A DNA stretch of 64,000 nt. Origin: Bacillota bacterium. GTDB taxonomy: Bacteria; Bacillota; Clostridia; Peptostreptococcales; Anaerovoracaceae. Shown here one piece after another: positions 50,612-61,300 of the stretch (its first letter is position 1; every line of letters starts with the position of its first letter). The notes under the pieces are model-generated. The model was not told the origin of the DNA and did no database searches. It worked only from the letters and a program-made list of their open reading frames with translations. The DNA is taken from the NCBI GenBank assembly GCA_029008005.1, contig JAQXIX010000014.1, positions 1 to 64,000 on the forward strand, in the 5' to 3' direction. Made by a program: the position numbers and the translations under genes.

Positions 50612-53045
50612 AATTGTTAAAAATCTTTCCCATTTCTTTCATAAGTTCGCGAGTATCTATTGGTTTCGCCAGATGGCCGTTCATGCCGCAGCTGAACGCT
50701 TCTCTTTTGTCTTCTTCAAAGGCATTGGCAGTCATGGCGAGGATCGGAATATTAGCCTTTGCGGGATCCTCCAGGCTTCTAATTGCCTTTGCTGCATCGT
50801 AGCCGTTCATATTCGGCATCTGTATATCCATAAGAATCAGATTGTAATATCCCTGTGAAGCGTTTTGCAGCATTTCCACGCACTGTTGTCCGTCCTCGGC
50901 CCGTTCTGCCATCAGCCCCATTTCTTTAAGAATCTCTATGGCAATCTCGGCATTCAGCTCGTTATCTTCGGCCAGCAAAATGCGTTTATCCCGGAACTGC
51001 TCCGGATCACACTCAAAATTCACAGTTGAAATAAGGTCGGATTTCTCGGCAATTCTGTGAGGCAGTGTTACCTCAACCGACGTTCCGACACCTTCTCTGC
51101 TGTGCACTTCTATTGTACCGTCAAGAAACTCAACAAGGCGCTTAACTATAGGCATTCCCAGTCCCGTTCCTTCGATTTTATTGTCTGTAGTATTGTGCTC
51201 TCTTGTGAATTCCTCGAAAATATGCGGTAGGAATTCCTCACTCATTCCTATTCCCGTATCGGTGATTGTAGTCTTGTACAGGGCGTATCCATCTCTGTCA
51301 CAAGGGATTTCTTCAAGGCGCATGTTGACTTTACCGCCGGATTCTGTATATTTGTACGCGTTGGACAGTATGTTCAGGAATATTTCTCTGAGTTTAATCG
51401 GGTCGCAGAACACATATCGATTATTCACGATAACCTGTCTCGTGAAGTCTATTCCCTTCTGGATCATCATTTCATGGAAAACCGAATACAATGTGTCATT
51501 AAACTGTTCCGCACTCCATGCCGTTTCGTCAAGAATGAGGGTTCCCTTCTCAATTCTGGTCATTTCCAGCACGTTATTGATAATTGAAAGAAGCACGTTG
51601 CTGGCATCATTGATTTTTCTCAGGTAATCGGCTCTCTTCCCGGGGTCTTCCTGATTCTTTTCCAAAAGATCTCTGAAGCCTATTATGGCGTTCATCGGTG
51701 TTCGAATGTCATGGGACATATTGGAAAGAAATTCGGTCTTTGCTCTGCTGGCAGCCTCCGCCGCTTCATACGCTTCAAGAAGGGACTTTTCCTGCTGTCT
51801 TTCTCTCTTAATCAGATCATCCACGTCTCGTATACCGATTACAACAGAATTATATCCGTTCTCTTCTCTGACGAAAGCTACTCTGGCCTGGAGATATACA
51901 ATTCCGTCTTCCGTCATCTTCTCATATGTCACGGAGTAGTCTTTACCGGTTTTTCTGAAAAAATCTATTGATGTTTTTTCGATAAATTCTTCACGGCTTT
52001 TTTTCGTAACATAATCCTCCGCATAGCTGCGTATACTTGCCGACCAGCACCCTCCGAATCTGCGAAAATATTCGTTTATTGTATCATTTGAGCGGAAAAG
52101 GGTCATCCTGTCCGTTTCTGTGTCTACCAGTGCAACAGAGTTGTATTCCGATCCGAGTCCTTCGATTATTTCTCTGTTTTTTCGTTCTTCCTCCACAATT
52201 GCATCGACACATCTGAATCCCAGAATTATCTGTTCCTCTGCCTGACTCTGTGAATAAATGCGTATGAAAGAAGCCTGATAATAGTGCATCCCCGTATTAT
52301 CTGCCACAACGCGATAGCTGCATGAATACTCATCGTTATTTTCCAGAGCGCTGCGAACCTTTTCTACTGAGATGGCGCTGTAAAGCGTCTTTTTATCTTC
52401 TTCGACAACGTATTTCTCAATATAATATGTCCAGGTATCATTATATGATCTGCGTACCGTACGACAATCCTCCGGTATTGTTACTCCGTTTCTCTTAATT
52501 GTCTGTGCCGTATCATCGATAAGGTCAAGAAGCACAACATCCGGGTAATCCCTGCTCAATGCCTCTGCTATAGCCATTTCATCCTGTATTTTTTTGATGT
52601 ACTCCAGTTCCCTGATTTTGTCATCGTGAATCGTGCGAGTTGTGAAAACAATGTGTGAGAGCCTTCCGTCATACATGCGGTCTCCTTCAATAAAGGAACA
52701 TTCTGCCCATATGGGTTTCCCTCTGTGCTCGGGAGACACTCCCACAGTGCTCAAATATTGCTTCGTTATGATATTGCAGTTTTTAAGCCTTTCATCAAGT
52801 GTGGACAAATCAAGAAACTCAAGCATTTCATCTCTGTATGAAGGCTCTACCATATTATTGCAGAAGTACTGTATCACTGTCTGCGCATCTCCGGCCTCTC
52901 CTATTTGATCGTGAATGCGTTTCGCAGATGACAGCTCCACAAATTTTTTCGATGATAAATCAACATAATATACGGATGTATAAATTTCACTCATTGATTG
53001 AATGATTCTATCTTTATTAATCGTGTCTTGTCTGTTCAAACTCAT
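50601..53045 (-). CDS. Hybrid sensor histidine kinase (PAS-like regions, HisKA, HATPase, REC)
   Basis: [56 protein letters not shown]...[16 protein letters not shown]; start at [10 protein letters not shown] with GGAGG SD (ORF open to 53129). Confidence 0.9.
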   Translation of the reverse strand: MSLNRQDTINKDRIIQSMSEIYTSVYYVDLSSKKFVELSSAKRIHDQIGEAGDAQTVIQYFCNNMVEPSYRDEMLEFLDLSTLDERLKNCNIITKQYLSTVGVSPEHRGKPIWAECSFIEGDRMYDGRLSHIVFTTRTIHDDKIRELEYIKKIQDEMAIAEALSRDYPDVVLLDLIDDTAQTIKRNGVTIPEDCRTVRRSYNDTWTYYIEKYVVEEDKKTLYSAISVEKVRSALENNDEYSCSYRVVADNTGMHYYQASFIRIYSQSQAEEQIILGFRCVDAIVEEERKNREIIEGLGSEYNSVALVDTETDRMTLFRSNDTINEYFRRFGGCWSASIRSYAEDYVTKKSREEFIEKTSIDFFRKTGKDYSVTYEKMTEDGIVYLQARVAFVREENGYNSVVIGIRDVDDLIKRERQQEKSLLEAYEAAEAASRAKTEFLSNMSHDIRTPMNAIIGFRDLLEKNQEDPGKRADYLRKINDASNVLLSIINNVLEMTRIEKGTLILDETAWSAEQFNDTLYSVFHEMMIQKGIDFTRQVIVNNRYVFCDPIKLREIFLNILSNAYKYTESGGKVNMRLEEIPCDRDGYALYKTTITDTGIGMSEEFLPHIFEEFTREHNTTDNKIEGTGLGMPIVKRLVEFLDGTIEVHSREGVGTSVEVTLPHRIAEKSDLISTVNFECDPEQFRDKRILLAEDNELNAEIAIEILKEMGLMAERAEDGQQCVEMLQNASQGYYNLILMDIQMPNMNGYDAAKAIRSLEDPAKANIPILAMTANAFEEDKREAFSCGMNGHLAKPIDTRELMKEMGKIFNNYVV

Positions 53046-53085
53046 TTCCAACCTCCGCAACTTGAGATTTGCGTTTCTGTAACAC

Positions 53086-55968
53086 TTAGTTGTCCTTATC
53101 CGATAAAAATACTGCCAGCATTCCGGCAAGCTTCGGAATCTCTACAGGTTTCGAAAGATGTCCGTCCATTCCTGCCGCCAGTGCATTCTTTCTGTCTTCG
53201 TCAAAAGCATTGGCGGTCATTGCTACAATAGGTATTGTGGATTTAGCATTGTCATCCAGGTTCCGTATTATTCTCGTTGCTTCATAGCCATCTACATTCG
53301 GCATCTGGATATCCATCAGTATCATGTCATAGTAACCGGCTTCTCTCCGAATCAGCATCTCAGTACAACAGGCACCGTCTTTCGCATGGTCTACCGAGAT
53401 ACCGAAATCTTCAAGTATGGCAACTGCAATCTCTGCATTGATTTCATTATCCTCTGCCAGAAGAATACGTTTACCGGAAAGATCCGGCATCTCCGGAGCT
53501 TCCGATTCTTTCTTTCTCTGCAAATAAGGTTCCGGGTCATTCACTATCCTGTGCATTGTTTTAACTGTAAAACAGCTGCTTTTACCCTGCTCGCTTTCGA
53601 CCTCCACCGTACCGCCCATTAAATCAACAAGTCTCTTAACAATCGCCATACCGAGTCCCGTTCCCGCTACACGGCTCTGAGTAGTGTTGCGTTCTCTTGC
53701 AAAGGACTCAAAAATCACTTCCTGGAATTCTTTGCTCATTCCTATTCCCGTGTCTTTCACAGAATATGCAAAGGCAGCAAACCCTTCTTTTTCACATGGC
53801 AATTCTTCCAGAGCAACTGAAATTCTGCCGCCTTCCGGTGTGTATTTAATGGCATTTGACAGAAGGTTCATCATTATTTCTCTTGTCTTCTGAGCATCTG
53901 CGAATATATATCTGTGTTCTACGTTTATTTCGTTTGTAACCGTCAGATTTTTGTTCCTGATATCGTTCTCGAACATTGGAATTACAGAATGCTTCTTATC
54001 GCACAGATCCGTGAAATCCTCATTCAAATCTTCTTTGCCGCTGTCGATTTTGGCAACCTCCAGCATATTGTTAATAAGATTCAGCAGGTATTCACCTGAC
54101 TCCCGGACTTTGCGCAATTCTTCCTTTAGTACTTCTGGCCGCTCAAGATTTTTCTCCATCAGGCTGCTGAATCCCAGAATCGCGTTCATCGGCGTTCGAA
54201 TATCGTGGGACATGTCCAGCAGAAATGTAGTTTTAGCTGCATTTGCGCTGTCTGCCTTTCGGCGCAATTCCTCAAGTTCTTCGTTCAGTGCATCTACCTG
54301 ACTTATGTGCGCTTCTTTTTCTCCTACCTGCAGTGCTTTTCGATGCAGACTGACAACCAGCAGAAGTATTATTACTCCCACAACGATAATCAGCCCCGCC
54401 AGAACAATCTTAAAATTATCGCGGAGGTAATCCCAGAATGTATGCATATAGAAGCTCTCCATGTACTTATATGAGCTTTCGATTCCGAAGGATGAACCGA
54501 TGGTTCTGAGCCCTCGGTTAAGAATTATCAGCAGCGCCGTGTTGTTCTCGGCCACGCCGAAGCACCTGTTGTCATCGCCCTTAAGCTGTATGAAGGAAAG
54601 CTTCTCATATTTTGAATTTCCTGTTACCAGTTCCGTACGAAGGGTATTGATTATTGTTCCGTCCGCTTTTCCTTTCATTACTTTTTCAAGGCATTCATCG
54701 ATTGAATCGCAATAAACCATCTTCACTTCAGGGAAATTTTTCTTACAGTATGCGATCTGCATCTGATTATTTTTGTTTACTGCTATTGTATTTACATTGC
54801 TGCTGTCATATGTGCCTTTGAATACTAGAGATTCACTGCCCTGTACTACAGGTGATGACGCATCGATGTCATTCTGCTCCAGCTCCCAAAGGTTGCCGTA
54901 AACAGGAAAGGCCACGTCAACTTTACCCTCCTTCAGATCCTCAGCCATATGGTCGAAGCTTTTGTACGGAACATATTTTACCGAAATTTCATCTTTCATA
55001 CCAAGTGATTCAAAAATCGCGTCTAATGTATCCGTCATAAGGCCTGTAGCCTCACCATTTTCATCTGTGTCCGAATAAGGCAGATAGTTTTCCATGTATG
55101 CCACCGTAAGCCGTGAATGACTATTAATCCACAGCTTTTCCTCATCGGTCAGTGTCTTGCTGATAAGGGTCGCGCCGTAGTTTGAATACTGCAGATTCTG
55201 CAAAATAAACGGATCTATAGAAAGCATCGTGTTCAATGATTCGTTCAGTTCCGCAAGTAAATCGCTCTTTTCTTTGTTTACGGCCAGATAAAATGGGTCT
55301 TCCCCTATTTTCGCGGTTACGGCAATTCCGTCCATACGCAGCACATTATTTATCGTCTGTGCCAGGAGATCTACTTCACCTCTTTCGAAAGCTTCTTTCT
55401 GTTCTTCGAAGCTGTCAAAATACACAGGTTTCATATTAACTCCCTTTTCCTCAATCCACTTCAGGGTAAAGGTGGCAATCTGATTATTCCTGATCACTCC
55501 GACTTTTTTACCTGAAAATGTGGAAATATCAGAAGATGAAATTGAAACGTCTCCTGATTTTTTATACAGATAGTACTGGTCCGTTCCCATGGCCGAATCA
55601 GGAAACAACATTGTTCCTATTCGTTCTTCCGTAATCGAAACACCTGCGAGAAAATCAATATTCCCATCCTGCAGCATTTGGAATAATTCGTTCCAGTTGC
55701 CGTATACGTACTCGTACTCCCAGCCTGTATAGTCCGCAACCTTCTGCAGATAGTCATAACAATATCCGGTCTTAATCAGACCGTCTTTCATGCCTTCCTG
55801 GAACATATCGCTCTGATACCATCCCACTCTGACAGTTTTTCCCTCTTTACTCTCGTTTTTGTCCTGTGCATATGCGTCAGGCACAGCAAAAGCCGAAAAC
55901 ATCAAAAGCATCGCAAGCAGCACTGTCAATATTCTAATGTATATTTTCCCGGTTCTTTTCTTTTTCAT
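53086..55968 (-). CDS. Hybrid sensor histidine kinase with two periplasmic-binding (SBP_bac_3-type) sensor domains (BvgS/EvgS-like)
   Basis: [14 protein letters not shown]...[22 protein letters not shown]; second [54 protein letters not shown] with [14 protein letters not shown]. Confidence 0.92.
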   Translation of the reverse strand: MKKKRTGKIYIRILTVLLAMLLMFSAFAVPDAYAQDKNESKEGKTVRVGWYQSDMFQEGMKDGLIKTGYCYDYLQKVADYTGWEYEYVYGNWNELFQMLQDGNIDFLAGVSITEERIGTMLFPDSAMGTDQYYLYKKSGDVSISSSDISTFSGKKVGVIRNNQIATFTLKWIEEKGVNMKPVYFDSFEEQKEAFERGEVDLLAQTINNVLRMDGIAVTAKIGEDPFYLAVNKEKSDLLAELNESLNTMLSIDPFILQNLQYSNYGATLISKTLTDEEKLWINSHSRLTVAYMENYLPYSDTDENGEATGLMTDTLDAIFESLGMKDEISVKYVPYKSFDHMAEDLKEGKVDVAFPVYGNLWELEQNDIDASSPVVQGSESLVFKGTYDSSNVNTIAVNKNNQMQIAYCKKNFPEVKMVYCDSIDECLEKVMKGKADGTIINTLRTELVTGNSKYEKLSFIQLKGDDNRCFGVAENNTALLIILNRGLRTIGSSFGIESSYKYMESFYMHTFWDYLRDNFKIVLAGLIIVVGVIILLLVVSLHRKALQVGEKEAHISQVDALNEELEELRRKADSANAAKTTFLLDMSHDIRTPMNAILGFSSLMEKNLERPEVLKEELRKVRESGEYLLNLINNMLEVAKIDSGKEDLNEDFTDLCDKKHSVIPMFENDIRNKNLTVTNEINVEHRYIFADAQKTREIMMNLLSNAIKYTPEGGRISVALEELPCEKEGFAAFAYSVKDTGIGMSKEFQEVIFESFARERNTTQSRVAGTGLGMAIVKRLVDLMGGTVEVESEQGKSSCFTVKTMHRIVNDPEPYLQRKKESEAPEMPDLSGKRILLAEDNEINAEIAVAILEDFGISVDHAKDGACCTEMLIRREAGYYDMILMDIQMPNVDGYEATRIIRNLDDNAKSTIPIVAMTANAFDEDRKNALAAGMDGHLSKPVEIPKLAGMLAVFLSDKDN

Positions 55969-56146
55969 AACATCTTATTATACCTTCTTTTCCCAACCAA
56001 CACAAAAATTAATTTTATTAGTTTTAATGGTACCCTTTTGATTACCCTTTTTTGTAATATTACCCCCCATTGGCTAATTCAAAAAACCTCTGACAAATTG
56101 TATAATGAACACAGGTTTATTGTTAAGGAACAAAGGAGACCGGACT

Positions 56147-56869
56147 ATGGGAATATTTAAAACGACACACAAAGTGACAGACGATGAAAGAAATTTTCAG
56201 AAGGAGAATCTCAAGAGACTGGAAAGCGAATTTGACATGACCAAGGCCATGGGAGTAAAAAAATTCCGGGATGCAATGCAGTTCATCTATGACAAAGACC
56301 GAAGATGTTTCGTTGTTGTCGAGGGGCCTGAAGAGACTTTCAAGTTAAAGAACCCGTATATCATTGATTTCGATCAGGTGAAAGATGCCTATGTGGAAGT
56401 TGAAGAATTCTGGACAGAAAAAATGGGAAAATTCGAAATCAAGGCACCAATGCAGAACAGCCTGAAGATGGGAGATTTTGATAAAGTGTTCTGGAGATAC
56501 AATATCATCATGCACTTCGAAACAACTCATCCATATGCGAAGCACATAGAGTATCAGATGAACTACAACACAATAATAACAAGAGTCTCAGGACTGAGAC
56601 TTATATCCAAGAGAGGTCTGGAACTTAACGGGGAATACCGAGGCGAAGAAATCAAAAAGCAGTCCGAGAGAATTGCAGAGTTTGCAGAACAGCAGCAGGA
56701 AGCAGTAGGCAAAGAAAAGATGCTGGACATCGTAACAGGTAACCGTCCCGACAGCATACTGGATAAAATGACCGTGGACTATTTCGAGCAAAAGTTCGTT
56801 GACAGAATGAACAACATCTCAAAGCATCTTGACAGAGCATACCGCATCTGCAAAGTTCTGGGAAAATAA
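56147..56869 (+). CDS. Conserved-looking protein of unknown function
   Basis: Strong SD (AAAGGAG) before MGIFKTTHKVTDDERNFQKENL; TATAAT at 56101; no recognised family. Confidence 0.65.
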   Translation: MGIFKTTHKVTDDERNFQKENLKRLESEFDMTKAMGVKKFRDAMQFIYDKDRRCFVVVEGPEETFKLKNPYIIDFDQVKDAYVEVEEFWTEKMGKFEIKAPMQNSLKMGDFDKVFWRYNIIMHFETTHPYAKHIEYQMNYNTIITRVSGLRLISKRGLELNGEYRGEEIKKQSERIAEFAEQQQEAVGKEKMLDIVTGNRPDSILDKMTVDYFEQKFVDRMNNISKHLDRAYRICKVLGK

Positions 56870-56964
56870 GAATACGAACATGAATACAGCCATGTGAATA
56901 GATGACGGCCAAGCCATCAAATAAGAGCGGAATAGCCGTCAGGTTTCATCTCGAATCCCGGCGG

Positions 56965-57288
56965 CTAAAGATTTTGCACTATTATCATGTATAAAATCGT
57001 GCTGGTTCCGATACTGAGCAGTGTGTTTCGTTTCCAGCCGTGAAGTATCATCGCAACTGCCACGCATATCAGTTCCGGAATTCCGTGGGTTCCTTCAAAT
57101 ATGCTGATGTTTCTCAGACAGAATACGAGAAGCATGCTCATTATTGCCGGCGGCAGAACTTTCCCCAGGTATGTAATCCATTTCGGCGTTCGCTCACCAT
57201 GGTCAAACAGTATAAACGGCATTGCTCTGAGCAGCAGGGTTACAACTGCCATTACTGCAGTCAGCATTATTATGTATTTATCTATCAT
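56965..57288 (-). CDS. azlD: AzlD-type branched-chain amino acid exporter small subunit
   Basis: About 107 aa, LRAMPFILF, VLPPAIMSMLLVFCL; overlaps azlC. Confidence 0.85.
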   Translation of the reverse strand: MIDKYIIMLTAVMAVVTLLLRAMPFILFDHGERTPKWITYLGKVLPPAIMSMLLVFCLRNISIFEGTHGIPELICVAVAMILHGWKRNTLLSIGTSTILYMIIVQNL

Positions 57289-57973
57289 CGATTTCCTCCC
57301 TGCTTAAAAAGTCTTTCATACAAAGCAGCACGACCGACATAGCGATCAGCGTCGGTATGAGGAAATTGTCAGCTCCGAAAATAATAAGCGCCGCAATAGT
57401 TATAGCAAAACCCATTAACGCCGGTAAATGTTTTTTATCGGATTTCCACTGTTCAACAACAAGAACTGCGAACAGTGCAGTCATTACAAAATCAATACCG
57501 GTTGTATCGAATGGTATCAGGCTTCCTGCCACGGCTCCGATTACAGAACCGCATATCCAGTAGCAGTGATGCATTACCGTTATAGCAAAATAAAATGTTT
57601 TATCGCTCATGTTTTCCGGCGTTTTGTAACCGGTTAAAAGCGCATAGGTTTCATCAGTCAGTCCGAAAACCAGATAAAACTTCCTGATTCCCATTCCCTT
57701 ATATTTTTCTATCATAGACAGACCGTAAAACAGATGCCTGAAGTTAATAAGAAATGTGAGCAGTGCTACCTGGACAAGTGTCGCACCTGCAGCCAGAAGC
57801 TCTACTGCCAGAAACTGCGCCGATCCGGCATATATAAACAGACTCATAATAAATGCCCATCCAGGTCCGTATCCTATTGATTGCAAAAGCAGGCCAAAGC
57901 CGATTCCCAAAGACAGATACCCTGCCAGAACCGGTATCGTCTTAGGGAAGACTTGTTTAATAATTTGTCTCAT
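57278..57973 (-). CDS. azlC: AzlC family branched-chain amino acid exporter
   Basis: FPKTIPVLAGYLSLGIGFGLLL, YAGSAQFLAVELL, NFRHLFYGLSM, LTDETYAL motifs. Confidence 0.92.
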   Translation of the reverse strand: MRQIIKQVFPKTIPVLAGYLSLGIGFGLLLQSIGYGPGWAFIMSLFIYAGSAQFLAVELLAAGATLVQVALLTFLINFRHLFYGLSMIEKYKGMGIRKFYLVFGLTDETYALLTGYKTPENMSDKTFYFAITVMHHCYWICGSVIGAVAGSLIPFDTTGIDFVMTALFAVLVVEQWKSDKKHLPALMGFAITIAALIIFGADNFLIPTLIAMSVVLLCMKDFLSREEIDDR

Positions 57974-58045
57974 TAATTAGTTACTCCCGTAAATTTATAA
58001 CCTATTTATTATAAACCTATTTGTGACATTTGTGGAAAAAAATTT

Positions 58046-58238
58046 GGTTTCACTTTATTCCCATCTCGGTTTCACCGTGCCAAGCGCTGTAACCGTTGAT
58101 TATTCGTTGCCTGCGGTGAAAGTAGCAGGCTGTATCGATACTTTTAGATTCAGCCGAAATACTTTGTCCCGTTTCAGGCTCTGACTTTCACCGCAGGACA
58201 TCTGTTTTCAATGCTTTCCGGAATCGTTACGGTGAAAC
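58046..58238. repeat. Cluster of five (C)GGTGAAA / TTTCACC(G) motifs in both orientations, including an exact 14 nt inverted pair
   Basis: Copies at 58046, 58068, 58114, 58186, 58230; CCTGCGGTGAAAGT at 58110-58123 and its reverse complement at 58184-58197. Confidence 0.55.
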
Positions 58239-58256
58239 ACAATAAAAGCGGGACTG

Positions 58257-58293
58257 TAAAAAAGCTGCTGCACTAATTACTTAGCGCAGCAGC
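58257..58293 (-). terminator. Intrinsic terminator of the giant surface protein gene
   Basis: GCTGCTGCGCTAAGTAATTAGTGCAGCAGC followed by TTTTTT on the minus strand. Confidence 0.88.
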
Positions 58294-58300
58294 CCCTTAA

Positions 58301-61300
58301 TTATTTATTTCTTCTGCTTGCGTATACCGTCGTCGCTGCACCGGTCAGTGCCAGTATTGCGGCAATCAGCCAAATCATTACATTGAAATCGTCTCCTGTA
58401 CGAGTTCCGTTTCCGTTACCGGACGTCTCTCCGGCATTGCCGGAATTGCTGTTCTTGTCCGAATTACCGGAGCCTCCGGGTTTGTCTCCGGAATTTCCTC
58501 CCGGACTATCCGGGTTATCATTATTCGATTCTTTTTCATATACATTGAATCTGACAGTTCTCAATTCTTTGTAATAATTTCGCGTATCTTCCGGTGTATA
58601 AACTGCGTATCCGCCTACTCTGCCCACATTGAGTTCTTCATCCGGATTAATCCATGCCCAGCCCGAAGGAAGCTTCTGATCTCCAAGCTTGAGACCATCC
58701 TTCATTTCCATGTCCGGCACCTTCGGAGTTTCAACATCGCAGCGTGCCTTTCTGATCGTGAATGTTACTGCCTTTGCAGCGCTGTTGTAGTAATCATCCT
58801 CATCTACATAAGCACTTGCTATGTAGTTTCCCGAATCCTTCGGTGCAGATGACAGTTCTTTCATTCCCGGGGTTTCAGCCATTCTGTATAATGCAAAGGC
58901 CGGAATATTCGGATCGCTGCTGCTGTCTTCTTCTGTCAGTTCAAAATATCTGATTTTAACTTTCTGACATGGTTCAAGCTTTTCTGCCGGAAGCTCCGCA
59001 ACAGGAACTGCCGAAAGTTCCGAAGGCTCTATTGCCTCGCCGTCGTAAACCTTTGATTTTATTTCCACGGTAACAAACACATCCGCTTTTTTGACTGTGA
59101 GTTTTCCCGGTTTTACTGTCGATGTCCCGTCATTGCTGCTGAAAGCATAATTTGAATTGCTGCTCTTCGTCTCAACAACAATCGCATCCTCGTGTTCACC
59201 CGGTTTGTAAGATTCATATGACTTTTTGGTTCCCACGGACATGATTACATCTTCAGGTTTGTCCCATGGCATAAGTCCCTGTTTACCGTCTTCGTCGCCA
59301 AAGCTGTATGTGTAGTCAGGTTCCGTCCCGTATGTTCCAGTCTTGTCGTCGGCGGTAATCCGGAGGATTGCCGGAGTAATCTTCACCTTTCCCGGCTTCA
59401 GGTCAAGCTTATAATTTCTCGATATAAACGGATTGCCTTTCTTGACAATTTCTATCGTCGCATCGCCGGCGGGTACAGTCTCGTTGAGAGGCGCCGCCTC
59501 CAGAGTTCCATTGGCGAAATTGCCTGCATCATCACTAAGCTTAAATCCCTCATATTCCAGACCATACTTAACATTGCTGTCTGCAGAACCGTAAGCTATT
59601 TCATCAACTCTGTTACCGGCAGTATTTTCACCTCTGTACGCATAGGAAGTGACCTTAAGATCAGCTCTTGAAATCTTAATGACAGAATATGCTACAGCCT
59701 CTTCATAGGCATCGTTGCTGACTTTAACCTTAACAACGGCAACACCGGCATTCTTGTATGTTACGTGCCCTGTTTCGTCAACCTCTGCTGTTTCAACAAG
59801 CCTGTTATCCTCGCTCTCATCATAAATCAGGCTGTAAGATACTTTGTCTCCCGTGAGTTTCCCTGTTTCGCCGTAGTCTACGCTGATATCTCCACCGGCA
59901 GACCAGTCCTCTCCACCGTATGATGCCGAAATATTATTTACCCTTGCAGACGATCTCTCCGCCCTGTTCTTATAGAATTTTTTCGTCGGACTGTTTGTGC
60001 ATATGTAATTAGAGCTTTCGGTAAGCTTGGCACTTACTGTATATTCAGTGTCTCCCTGTACACCCTTAAAACCGAAATCTTCGGTACAAATACCGTCATC
60101 ACCGGCAGCATTCAGCTTCACATTCTCTCTTTCGTCTCCGTTAATAAATACAGATACACGTCCCGGCGAATCTCCGGCAATAACACCTGCGACCGCCACA
60201 TAGACCGTTGCATCACCGCCGTCTTCCCTGGCGGTCAGATCCATGACAATAGATCGTTTGTGGATTTTGAAAGACTTCTCTGCCGTTGCTCCCGTGAAAC
60301 CGCTTGTTTCTTCAATCGATGCCTGAACGATATACTCTCCCGCATTAACCGGCGCTCCGCTGAGTTCACTTCCCTTCACGCCATCGGAAGCCTCGAAATA
60401 TTTATATGTGATATTTCCGTAACTGTTTGATGAAACAGCAGGATTTTCAACTGCTTTACCGTCATATACTTTTGTCGGATCCTCGACAATATCGATAGTA
60501 CCCTTATCTTTTGTTACTCTGCCTTTATACGTTCCTTTTGCACTCCAGTACATTTCGGTTTCGTTTTCGGCATTTGCTGTAATGGCGTATTCCGTACGTT
60601 TCTCAGCATTAAGCACTACCTTGGCCCCCGGCATTGTCGGTACTGTTTCTTCTTCGACTATCTTAATATACGGATTACCGGCCAGAGTAAACTTTATCTT
60701 GGTTCCATCAGAAAGTCCCGCATCGCTCTTTACCGATACCGCAAAATCATCTCCCACTGCCGGTTCCGTTTCAGGACCTTCGAGAGTCAGCTTGCCGTCC
60801 ATCTTAATCCATGCGTTGCTGTCATCAGTGGTTTTGCCGTAGTAATGGCGTGATTCGCCGTTGTATGTATAATCTGCAGTTGATCCGCTGCTGCTGTCAG
60901 TTGTCGGAAGATACAGGTAGATTCTGCCGTTATCTGCGGAGAAAATATCTGTGGTGCCGTAATCTCCAAGGGACACCTTAAAGTCTTTTGGTTTGAAATA
61001 GTTTTCGCCCGTCTGCAGCTTTGTCTGATACACTTGCGTTCCGTCAGTTCGCTCCGCCTTAGTCGTATGGCACGAAACAGAGCCGCCATCGATTTTGATA
61101 TCAAACTCATCACTGAGATCGCCAATCAGTGTTCCTCCCAATATCTTCGCATCTCCGTCCTTCAGAATCGGTTTCGGGTCGTATCCTCCGCCGTATCCCA
61201 TATCGTTTCCTGCATGGTCGCTGCTCAGAGGAGTGCCTGAATGAGCTACGATAAAGCCGCCGGTTACAACAAGCTCCTCGAGACGGCCGCCTCTTCCGCC

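Noticed and set aside
20444-55968. Type IV or Tad pilus locus
   Set aside because: No prepilin peptidase, PilB/PilT-type ATPase, PilC or TadA/TadB homologues; TM ends and signal peptidases are SipW-like instead
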